This document shows positions 1 to 6,044 of a stretch of DNA of 6,605 nucleotides, in pieces. The notes beneath the pieces are model-generated. The model was not told where the DNA came from and searched no databases. It saw only the letters and a list, made by a program, of their open reading frames with translations. The first letter of the stretch is position 1; each line of letters starts with the position of its first letter. The stretch spans positions 1 through 6,605 of the forward strand of contig JAAYEN010000019.1 in NCBI GenBank assembly GCA_012728775.1, written 5' to 3'. This DNA is from Tissierellia bacterium. Its GTDB lineage: Bacteria; Bacillota_A; Clostridia; Tissierellales; Peptoniphilaceae. A program made the position numbers and the translations under genes.

Positions 1-1377
1 AGTAGTTAATGAATCTAAATCTAATCCTAGTAGACCTTTAACATATTTACCGATGTCATTGTTGTGAACTGTTCCAGAAAGAAGTTTTGCATCAGATGCA
101 GTAGAATAGCAATAAAGTGCTACGTCTCCACCAACGTGTCCACCAGTAGTCCATCCAATGTTAGATCTGTTAGAAACTACTGTTCCTACAGCAGCTTGAA
201 CATCTTTTGCTTCTTTTATAGAATTTAATTCTGCTTCAGATAAATCTTTAATTCCATAAGCCTCTTCCATTACAGCTGGGATATTAGTTCTGTTTTCGTC
301 TAATTTAGCTGCAACACCTTCACCAGTAAGTTTTGCACCTTTGATAATATGTGTAAATGACTCAAGAGGAGCTTTATCATATCCTGAAGTAATTTGTCTA
401 TGACCTATAGTAAGTCCACCAGTACCGTGGTCAGATGCGATTACTAATACTGTATCTCCATGTTTATCAGCGAAGTCTTTAGCAACTTTTACTGCTGCAT
501 CAAATGCCAAGACGTCAGAGTTTACTCCAACTGGATCGTTAGCATGTGCTGCCCAGTCAACTTTGGAGCCTTCTACCATTAAAAAGAATCCTTTTTCATT
601 TTTTGCAAGAACTTCCAATGCTTTTTCAGTCATTTCTGCAAGGGATGGCTCTACTGCGGGGTCTCTATCAATATCATAAGCCATTGCTGATTCTGCGAAC
701 ATTCCCCAAAGTTTATTTCCTGTGGAAGATTTCATAGCTTCTGGAGTTGTTACATAATCATATCCTAATTCTTTAATTACGCCTATTAGGTCTTCGCCAT
801 CTTTTCTAACAGCAGGGTCAAGGTGTTTACTACCTGCTCCTAATACTACTTCCATTCCTTGGTAAACTTGTTGCTCTGCAAGATCTTCGTAGTTATTTCT
901 GTTTGGATTATGAGAAGTGTAATCTGCTGGTGTAGCGTGTTGAACGTTAGATGTTGAGATTATACCTGTAGCTTTTCCAGCTCTTTCGGCGCCTTCTACA
1001 ATAGTAGCGATTGGCATCATTGCTTTAGCTGAATCGTATACTGCTCCTGGCATTCCCCCTTGAGATGGATAAGTACCAACATAAGGTGATTGAGTCTTAT
1101 AACCTGTAGCCATTGCAGTTCCTGCTGGTGCGGAGTCAGCTATTGGAGTGTTAGAATTATTAGTTTTAACAAGTCCTGTAGCCATTGAGTCCATAACTAA
1201 TGTAAAATCATCTGTCATCCATCTTGCCATAGTAGATGCTTCGATGTTCATTCCATCTGGAATCATCATTATTACATTTTTTGCTGTACCGTAGTTACCT
1301 TCTGCAGCCATAGCAAACGAAGGTACCATTATGACAATAACCAAAACCATTGCCATAATTCTTTTGAAATTCTTCAT
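1..1377 (-). CDS. phoA: Secreted alkaline phosphatase, 3' end cut by window edge
   Basis: Hydrolyses phosphate monoesters outside the membrane to release phosphate. The frame is open for 459 codons from the ATG at 1375-1377 to the window edge, so the C-terminus is missing. Residues 1-24 form a signal peptide (basic MKNFKR, hydrophobic core, AMA-A cleavage site). Family motifs are complete and in order: IPDG with metal ligand Asp41; DSAPAGTAMATG with the nucleophile Ser82; HATPADYTSH at 147-156 with the Mg-ligand Thr149; MVEGSKVDWAAH with Glu269, Asp274 and His278; ASDHG with Asp316 and His317; TTGGH with His414. The sites of E. coli Asp153 and Lys328 carry His147 and Trp275. A strong RBS (AGGAGG, 1385-1390) lies 7 nt from the start. 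The catalytic core is essentially complete, so the missing part may be a short tail or a wall-anchoring domain; this cannot be seen. The neighbouring divergent gene is a sortase. The family call is secure, but the in vivo substrate is not known. Confidence 0.95.
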   Translation of the reverse strand, partial: MKNFKRIMAMVLVIVIMVPSFAMAAEGNYGTAKNVIMMIPDGMNIEASTMARWMTDDFTLVMDSMATGLVKTNNSNTPIADSAPAGTAMATGYKTQSPYVGTYPSQGGMPGAVYDSAKAMMPIATIVEGAERAGKATGIISTSNVQHATPADYTSHNPNRNNYEDLAEQQVYQGMEVVLGAGSKHLDPAVRKDGEDLIGVIKELGYDYVTTPEAMKSSTGNKLWGMFAESAMAYDIDRDPAVEPSLAEMTEKALEVLAKNEKGFFLMVEGSKVDWAAHANDPVGVNSDVLAFDAAVKVAKDFADKHGDTVLVIASDHGTGGLTIGHRQITSGYDKAPLESFTHIIKGAKLTGEGVAAKLDENRTNIPAVMEEAYGIKDLSEAELNSIKEAKDVQAAVGTVVSNRSNIGWTTGGHVGGDVALYCYSTASDAKLLSGTVHNNDIGKYVKGLLGLDLDSLTT

Positions 1378-1447
1378 TAAAATTCCTCCTAGAGTATTAA
1401 TATTTCTAATTAACTATAATCGAAGATTGTAAAAACAAGACTAGGGA

Positions 1448-1478
1448 ATTGTTAAATATATATAAAATATTTAACAAT
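1448..1478. promoter_or_regulatory. Perfect 12-bp inverted repeat, probable operator
   Basis: The left arm ATTGTTAAATAT (1448-1459) is repeated exactly as its reverse complement at 1467-1478, with a 7-bp centre. Read as an operator, the outer half-sites are TTGTTAA and TTAACAA separated by 15 bp. The repeat lies between divergent genes, about 70 bp upstream of the phosphatase start and 80 bp upstream of the sortase start, so a bound regulator could affect both. A repeat with the same half-site spacing occurs at 4599-4627. The symmetry is seen directly; the regulatory role is inferred. In DNA this AT-rich, chance palindromes occur, but a 12/12 match is more than background. Confidence 0.55.
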
Positions 1479-1495
1479 ATATAATAAAAATGGAA

Positions 1496-1524
1496 TTGTT
1501 TTAAAATAATACTCATGGTAATAT
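1496..1524 (+). promoter_or_regulatory. Candidate sortase promoter with extended -10
   Basis: TTGTTT (1496-1501) and TAATAT (1519-1524) are separated by 17 bp, and TGG directly precedes the -10, giving an extended TGn -10 that could compensate for a weak -35 (3 of 6 consensus bases). Transcription would start near 1531, leaving a leader of roughly 27 nt with the RBS at 1546-1552. An overlapping TATAAA at 1524-1529 is an alternative -10. Confidence 0.4.
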
Positions 1525-1539
1525 ATAAAAGTATCATTT
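1504..1539. repeat. Imperfect inverted repeat around the sortase -10
   Basis: Arms at 1504-1513 and 1530-1539 are complementary at 9 of 10 positions (single A/C mismatch, 1508 against 1535) with a 16-bp centre holding the proposed extended -10. A repressor site at this location would block the promoter directly. The composition is very AT-rich, so chance is a serious alternative. Confidence 0.3.
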
Positions 1540-1557
1540 AATTACAAGGAGGCCAAG

Positions 1558-2322
1558 ATGAAAAAAAGTATAATAAGAATTATTCAAGTAACATTAGTTT
1601 TAGTAATACTTTATTCATCTTATAAGATATATAGCTACTATCAAACTAATAAAGCCCATGACGAAACTCATGTAGAAATTGCAGAAATAAGTAGAAAATG
1701 GGAAGAGGAAAATAAAACTGACAGCATAAATATTATCAATGAAGAAGAAATAAAGCCAACAGAAGATGATTTAGCAATTTCTAGAATAAGTTATTTACAA
1801 AACGAATATCCCAATATCATAGGATGGATAAATATACCAGGAACCAATATAGATTATCCCTTTGTCAAAGGGGAAAATAATGAATACTATCTAGACCATG
1901 ATTATAAAGGAAATTACAATGTTTTCGGAACGATTTTTATGGAAAAGGATAATAATATAGATTTTTCAGATCAAAATACAATCCTTTATGGTCATAATAT
2001 TAGGACAGGCAAATTTTTCCATGAGCTTACGAAAAAATACAGAAATCCTGAATTCACAAAAGAAAATTCTATAATAGAAATTAGCAGCATGAATGGTTTA
2101 AACCGTTATGAAATTTTTGCAGTATATTCAGCAGATCCTATGGAGAAGTTTAGAAGTCCAAATTATTCTGAGGAAGAATTGAAACTATTAATAGAAAGAA
2201 TAAATTCAAAAAATGAAATAGAAGGAGAAGTTCCAGAAGTTTTCGAGGATATTTTAACTTTACAAACTTGCCTAGAAAATGATAGAAGACTTGTAGTTCA
2301 TGCAAAAAAATTAGATAATTAA
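1558..2322 (+). CDS. srtB: Class B sortase
   Basis: A membrane-anchored cysteine transpeptidase that cleaves the sorting motif of exported proteins and joins them to peptidoglycan or to another protein. The 254-residue product has one N-terminal transmembrane segment (about 6-28), an acidic, probably flexible linker (about 30-75), and an extracellular sortase barrel from about residue 76. The start of the barrel has the class B pattern GWINIPGTNIDYPFV followed by EYYLDHD. Catalytic residues are visible: His146 in LYGHN, Cys238 in TLQTC, and Arg243 or Arg244 in DRRLVVHAKK. The Cys-to-Arg spacing is only 5-6 residues, shorter than the roughly 8-10 usual in class B. The start is well set: AAGGAGG (1546-1552) sits 5 nt before the ATG. 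It is transcribed alone, divergent from the alkaline phosphatase and convergent with the nucleotidase, with a terminator just downstream. No LPxTG-like substrate is present in the visible proteins, so the target is unknown. Confidence 0.93.
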   Translation: MKKSIIRIIQVTLVLVILYSSYKIYSYYQTNKAHDETHVEIAEISRKWEEENKTDSINIINEEEIKPTEDDLAISRISYLQNEYPNIIGWINIPGTNIDYPFVKGENNEYYLDHDYKGNYNVFGTIFMEKDNNIDFSDQNTILYGHNIRTGKFFHELTKKYRNPEFTKENSIIEISSMNGLNRYEIFAVYSADPMEKFRSPNYSEEELKLLIERINSKNEIEGEVPEVFEDILTLQTCLENDRRLVVHAKKLDN

Positions 2323-2332
2323 TCATATCAAA

Positions 2333-2374
2333 AAGGACCTACGAAATGAATTTTATATTCAATCGCAGGTCCTT
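2333..2374. terminator. Bidirectional intrinsic terminator between convergent genes
   Basis: AAGGACCT (2333-2340) pairs perfectly with AGGTCCTT (2367-2374). After one mismatch the stem continues with CGA/TCG and then TGAAT/ATTCA (2347-2351 with 2357-2361), closing a 5-nt loop. The plus strand continues with TTATTTAT. The minus strand continues into a T run, because positions 2330-2334 are all A. It lies 10 nt after the sortase stop and 22 nt beyond the nucleotidase stop, so it can end both transcripts. Confidence 0.85.
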
Positions 2375-2396
2375 ATTTATGACTACTTAAAATCTA

Positions 2397-4490
2397 TTAT
2401 GCTGCTGGTTTTACTTCTAGAGACTCTAACATTTCAAACAACTCATATAAGACTTTCGCAAGTTCTGCTCTAGTAGCATTTCCTTTTGGTTCGAAAACAT
2501 TTCCTGGTTTTCCTTCCATAATTTTAGCAACTACTACTTTATCAACTGAAGCTTTTGCAAATTCGGAAATATCTCCTTCATCTGCAAAGTCTTCTGGCAT
2601 TAATTGAACTAGAACAATCTCTTTGTAATCTAGATAATTTGCAAGAATTACAGCCATTTCTTCACGGGTCAAATCTTCATCAGGTTTAAACTCGTCACCA
2701 TTATTTTCTAAAGCAATTTTATTTTCAACTGCCCAAGCTATGGATTTTTCGTACCAGTCTCCATTTTCTACATCTTTGAAGTCAGCTTCGCCATTTGCTT
2801 TTGTTTCTCCATCTAATCTGTGAAGGGTAGTCAATAACATAGCTCTTGTAATCTTAGTATCAGGCTCAAAACTAGCTTCTTTAATTTCTGTAAAGATATT
2901 TGCATCAGCCATAGCTAGGATATATTTTCTAGCCCAATGTCCTTTAATATCATTATATCTTTCTTCTACTTCAGGTTTTTCTCCAACAGTTACTCTTCCT
3001 TCAATTTGAGGATTAACAGTTCCTTTAGCTTCGATATAATTAGCTAAAACTTCTGATAGAAGAGGATGTTCAGATATTTTTTCGCCTTTTTTAAACATTT
3101 CATATCCATCTCCGCCAACTGCCATGAAATCATTAGTAACTAATTTGTAAGTTTTTTCTAAATCTAATGCTTCTTCTCCAACTTTAACATCAAATACTCT
3201 TTCGCCAGCTGGTTGATTAACATCGTATTTAAAAGTCATTCCACCAACGTGTGGAAATTTTCCTACAACTTCTGGAGCAGAGTCTACGCCAAATTCTAAA
3301 GCTTCAAGAACTTCGGCACCTTTTAATTCTATAACCACAGGATAGTTAGTGAATGGGAAGGATTGTAGAATTTGTCCCATGGTGATATCACCAGCTTCTA
3401 TGCTAGCTCTAATTCCTCCACCATTTGTTAAAGCGATATCGGCACCAGAAACATCTAACATAGCGTCAGTTAAAAGATTTCCTAAATTAGTTTCTCCAGC
3501 ACGAACATTTTCTCTTACTCCGTCTAATTCAACTTCAGTTTTTCCAACAACTCTTTCTAAAAATGGCTTATTACTTTCTTCCACTTCTTCAATTGCTGCT
3601 GCGATATCAGCATTTGGATCTAAAGCTTTTAAATCTTCATAAGTGTTTAATTTTGCGACTTTAGAAACTACTTTTCCATCTTCAACTGTAATAGTAACTT
3701 CTCCTACATTTTTAAGATGATAAGCTGATTGAGCGATAAGTGTGCCATTTACCAATTTACCTTCTGGCAATTCTGTATGGGAGTGACCATCAATTATTAC
3801 ATCAATTCCAGAAACTTTTTCTGCCAATACATCTGATCTTTCTTCGCTTGCAAGATCAAGTCCTAAGTGAACTAACGCAACAACAATATTTGCGCCTTGT
3901 TCTTTTAACTCAGCTACTTGTTCTTCAGCAGATTTAATATAATCTGCAAAAGTTAAACCTTCTGTATTTATTGGATTAGACTTTGTCTTAGTTTCAGGTG
4001 TTGCAATTCCAAAGATTCCAACTTTAATACCTTCAACTTCAATAATTGTGTTAGCTTCAAGTACTTTGTTTCCATTTCCATCTAAAATATTAGCTTGAAG
4101 AATTGGAAAGTCTGCAACTTCTGCTAATTTTGCGAGGCCTTCTTTTCCATAATTATAATCATGATTTCCTGGTGTCATAGCTTTATATCCTAATTTATTC
4201 ATTAGTTCAACTACAGACACTCCACTACTTATGGTAGCAAAAGTGGTTCCGTGAGTCATATCCCCTGCATCTAAAAGAATAGCGCCTGGTTTAGAATCAA
4301 CAAAAGTTTTCAATTTTGCAAACCCAAGTTTTTCACCTTTTTCATCTTCTTCAACGTTTCCGTGGACGTCATTGGTGTGTAAAATTGTTATTACAGTTTG
4401 TTCTGCAGCTAGTACCTCTAGAGGAAGTGCAAATACTGATAACATCATTACAAATGCCAACAAAAGCCCTATAATTCTTTTATTACTCAT
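2397..4490 (-). CDS. SLH-anchored secreted 5'-nucleotidase
   Basis: A UshA/CD73-type metallophosphoesterase that splits extracellular nucleoside monophosphates (in some family members also UDP-sugars or cyclic nucleotides) into nucleoside and phosphate. The product has 697 residues: a signal peptide (1-28, cleavage near VLA-A); an N-terminal metallophosphatase domain (about 33-280) with metal ligands in NDVHG (Asp41, His43), GD (Asp77), GNHD (Asn109, His110), His208 and DGHSH (His236, His238); and a C-terminal nucleotidase domain (about 315-503) with TNLGNLLTDA, NGGGIR at 356-361 and GGDGY at 459-463. Three SLH repeats follow at about 511-560, 570-623 and 635-687. Their ITRA, LTREE and ATRAE motifs suggest non-covalent binding to a secondary wall polymer. 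Start: GGAGG (4496-4500) is 5 nt before the ATG. It is transcribed alone, ending at the shared terminator. SLH anchoring means it should not need the adjacent sortase. The exact substrate range is unknown. Confidence 0.94.
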   Translation of the reverse strand: MSNKRIIGLLLAFVMMLSVFALPLEVLAAEQTVITILHTNDVHGNVEEDEKGEKLGFAKLKTFVDSKPGAILLDAGDMTHGTTFATISSGVSVVELMNKLGYKAMTPGNHDYNYGKEGLAKLAEVADFPILQANILDGNGNKVLEANTIIEVEGIKVGIFGIATPETKTKSNPINTEGLTFADYIKSAEEQVAELKEQGANIVVALVHLGLDLASEERSDVLAEKVSGIDVIIDGHSHTELPEGKLVNGTLIAQSAYHLKNVGEVTITVEDGKVVSKVAKLNTYEDLKALDPNADIAAAIEEVEESNKPFLERVVGKTEVELDGVRENVRAGETNLGNLLTDAMLDVSGADIALTNGGGIRASIEAGDITMGQILQSFPFTNYPVVIELKGAEVLEALEFGVDSAPEVVGKFPHVGGMTFKYDVNQPAGERVFDVKVGEEALDLEKTYKLVTNDFMAVGGDGYEMFKKGEKISEHPLLSEVLANYIEAKGTVNPQIEGRVTVGEKPEVEERYNDIKGHWARKYILAMADANIFTEIKEASFEPDTKITRAMLLTTLHRLDGETKANGEADFKDVENGDWYEKSIAWAVENKIALENNGDEFKPDEDLTREEMAVILANYLDYKEIVLVQLMPEDFADEGDISEFAKASVDKVVVAKIMEGKPGNVFEPKGNATRAELAKVLYELFEMLESLEVKPAA

Positions 4491-4521
4491 AAAAACCTCC
4501 TAAATTATTTATTATGTATCT

Positions 4522-4530
4522 AATATACCA
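4522..4530 (-). promoter_or_regulatory. Candidate nucleotidase promoter (extended -10)
   Basis: On the minus strand TGG (4530-4528) runs into TATATT (4527-4522), an extended -10 matching TATAAT at 5 of 6 positions. No good -35 is found 16-18 bp upstream, consistent with an extended -10 promoter. Transcription would start near 4515, giving a leader of about 25 nt that contains the RBS at 4496-4500. Confidence 0.4.
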
Positions 4531-4598
4531 TATATTTACACAAAAATAACACATATGAATAAAAAAGCATAAATACAAATTACATCTTTTTATTAAAT

Positions 4599-4627
4599 TT
4601 GATAAATTTGAAACAATTACTTATCAA
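4599..4627. promoter_or_regulatory. Inverted repeat TTGATAA-N15-TTATCAA, probable operator
   Basis: Perfect 7-bp half-sites (4599-4605 and 4621-4627) flank a 15-bp centre. Total length and half-site spacing equal those of the repeat at 1449-1477, and 20 of 29 positions match between the two. It sits just upstream of the likely rclA-like promoter elements and about 70 bp from the nucleotidase -10, so it could control either or both genes. The symmetry is seen; the function is inferred. A 7-bp arm alone would be weak evidence in AT-rich DNA, and the match to the other site is what raises it. Confidence 0.45.
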
Positions 4628-4642
4628 TATATAGGGTATAAA
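4608..4642 (+). promoter_or_regulatory. Candidate promoter region of the rclA-like gene
   Basis: Possible elements are TTGAAA (4608-4613), TATATA (4628-4633) and TATAAA (4637-4642), but none pairs with an ideal 17-bp spacing. TTGATA (4599-4604) with TATCAA (4622-4627) has a 17-bp spacer and would make the inverted repeat itself the promoter. The true start cannot be chosen from sequence. TATAAA at 4637 would give transcription from near 4649, leaving about 26 nt before the ATG. Confidence 0.3.
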
Positions 4643-4660
4643 AGAAATAATAAAAAGAGA

Positions 4661-4667
4661 GAGGTGA
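4661..4667 (+). promoter_or_regulatory. RBS deciding the ATG start at 4676
   Basis: GAGGTGA (4661-4667) matches the 16S anti-Shine-Dalgarno sequence over 7 bases and lies 8 nt before the ATG at 4676. An in-frame GTG at 4664 falls inside this RBS, so it cannot be the start served by it. The protein therefore begins MNYDSIIIG, which also places the flavin-binding strand at the expected N-terminal position. Confidence 0.85.
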
Positions 4668-4675
4668 CGTGGAAT

Positions 4676-6031
4676 ATGAATTATGATTCTATAATAATAG
4701 GATTTGGAAAAGGTGGAAAAACTTTAGCAGGTTTTCTTGCAAACAAAGGAGAAAAGATTGCCTTAATAGAAAAATCTCCCAAAATGTATGGAGGAACTTG
4801 TATAAATATAGCTTGTCTCCCGTCAAAAAATTTAGTGAAGAATTCTGACAAGATTAGTAAAATGGATTTATCCTATGACGAAAAAAATATAAAATTTAAA
4901 GAATCAATTAAAGAGAAATCCGAAATGGTGAAAATGTTAAATCAAAAAAACTACGACAAGCTTGCTAATTTAGATAATGTTGATATTATTGATGGTTTTG
5001 GTTCATTTATAGATAAGAATACTGTTAGGGTAGAAACAAAAGATGGAGATATTGAATTAGTTGGAGATAAAATATTTATAAATACTGGAGCAAAGACTTC
5101 ATTTCCTAATATAGAAGGTATTGAAGATAACAAATACGTATATGATAGTGAATATATAATGGAATTGGAAGAACTCCCTAAAAAACTTACTATTGTAGGT
5201 GCTAGCTATATAAGTATAGAGTTTGCTTCTATATTCTCAGGATTCGGTAGTGAGGTTATTGTTCTAGATAGAGGAGAGGATTTCTTAAAAAGAGAAGATA
5301 GAGACATCGCTGAGGAAATTAAATCGATATTGGAAAAAAGAGGCGTTGTGATACACCAAAATGCATCAACAACAAAAATTGAAAATAATAAAGTTTTTTA
5401 TAAAAAAGATGGAAAAGAGGAATATATTGAAGATACAATAATACTACTTGCAACTGGAAGAAAACCTAATATTGGGAAATTGAATTTAGAAAAAGCAGGA
5501 GTAGAAATTGCTGATAACGGATTAATAAAAGTGGACAAACATCTAAAAACAACTGCTGAAAATATTTGGGCAATTGGAGATGTAGCTGAAAAACAGCAAT
5601 TCACATATATTTCGTTAGATAGCTTTCGCATTATTAAATCTTCAATAACAGATAATGGCTCTTATAATTTAGATAAAAGAAAAAACGTGCCTTATTCCAT
5701 GTATGTAACTCCTACTTTTTCACGTGTAGGTTTAAGCGAAGAAGAGGCTAAGGATAAAGGTCTAAATTACAAGGTAAAAACCATGAAGACAGCTGAAGTT
5801 CCCATGGCGCAAGTGATGGGAAAAACCGATGGCATACTTAAGGCTCTAGTAGATGAAAATAGTAATAAAATTATAGGAGTTATGCTTTTATGCGACAACG
5901 CTCATGAATTGATAAATATAGTTAAACTTGCTATGGATTTGGATGCGGAGTATACTTTTTTAAGGGATAATATTTATACTCATCCAACTATGGCAGAATC
6001 GTTCAATGATTTATTTAATTTTAATATATAG
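4676..6031 (+). CDS. rclA: RclA-like FAD disulfide reductase (hypothiocyanous acid / reactive chlorine defence)
   Basis: A cytoplasmic flavoprotein of the glutathione reductase/mercuric reductase superfamily, 451 residues. The FAD-binding motif GFGKGG is at 9-14. The redox-active pair Cys42-Cys47 lies in GGTCINIACLPSK. The NAD(P)-binding fold begins at about 170 with GASYISIEFAS (175-185). The second FAD motif is in NIWAIGDV. The dimerisation domain ends in THPTMAES, with His436 and Glu441 as the expected catalytic His/Glu pair. From memory, stretches such as IIGFGKxGKTLA, MYGGTCINI, QFTYISLD, RKNVPYS, LLC-(2)-HE-(1)-INIVK and ESxNDLF match E. coli RclA closely. Known RclA proteins reduce hypothiocyanous acid and Cu(II) and protect against HOCl; this role is inferred here. 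The second Rossmann motif has Ser177 and Ser180 where Gly is common. The gene is followed after 13 nt by a PucR-type regulator gene, suggesting an operon. No rclB, rclC or rclR neighbour is visible. Confidence 0.88.
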   Translation: MNYDSIIIGFGKGGKTLAGFLANKGEKIALIEKSPKMYGGTCINIACLPSKNLVKNSDKISKMDLSYDEKNIKFKESIKEKSEMVKMLNQKNYDKLANLDNVDIIDGFGSFIDKNTVRVETKDGDIELVGDKIFINTGAKTSFPNIEGIEDNKYVYDSEYIMELEELPKKLTIVGASYISIEFASIFSGFGSEVIVLDRGEDFLKREDRDIAEEIKSILEKRGVVIHQNASTTKIENNKVFYKKDGKEEYIEDTIILLATGRKPNIGKLNLEKAGVEIADNGLIKVDKHLKTTAENIWAIGDVAEKQQFTYISLDSFRIIKSSITDNGSYNLDKRKNVPYSMYVTPTFSRVGLSEEEAKDKGLNYKVKTMKTAEVPMAQVMGKTDGILKALVDENSNKIIGVMLLCDNAHELINIVKLAMDLDAEYTFLRDNIYTHPTMAESFNDLFNFNI

Positions 6032-6044
6032 AAAAGGCAGTGAA

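Larger units (their letters stand above)
1378..1557. promoter_or_regulatory. Divergent intergenic region, alkaline phosphatase / sortase
   Basis: This 180-bp, very AT-rich spacer must hold the promoters of both flanking genes. It contains a perfect 12-bp inverted repeat, an imperfect repeat around the likely sortase -10, and a 9-bp direct repeat GGAATTGTT at 1445-1453 and 1492-1500. For the phosphatase (minus strand), TATAGT at 1418-1413 is the best -10 candidate, but no convincing -35 lies 16-18 bp upstream of it, so I do not list it as a separate promoter. No small ORF with an RBS was seen. Confidence 0.6.

Noticed and set aside
546..737. Plus-strand open frame of 63 codons
   Set aside because: Lies wholly antisense inside the alkaline phosphatase gene, has no convincing RBS and encodes no recognisable protein.
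1450..1476. PhoP (Pho regulon) box upstream of the alkaline phosphatase
   Set aside because: TTAACA-like hexamers are present, but as an inverted pair. Gram-positive PhoP boxes are direct repeats at roughly 11-bp periodicity, which I do not see.
1449..1477. Canonical Rex operator
   Set aside because: Half-sites fit TTGTTAA/TTAACAA, but the centre is 15 bp, whereas the Rex consensus has 4 bp. Kept only as a general operator candidate.
1448..1478. Intrinsic terminator
   Set aside because: The stem is almost pure A/T and lies between divergent genes, where no transcript is expected to end.
3349..3937. Plus-strand open frames at 3349-3642 and 3740-3937
   Set aside because: Both are antisense to the well-supported nucleotidase gene and their translations resemble no family.
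4599..4627. Fur or PerR box
   Set aside because: Contains GATAA/TTATC half-sites but lacks the compact 7-1-7 arrangement with a 1-bp centre.
4951..5631. Minus-strand open frames at 4951-5133 and 5398-5631
   Set aside because: Antisense to the rclA-like gene; no RBS and no recognisable domains.
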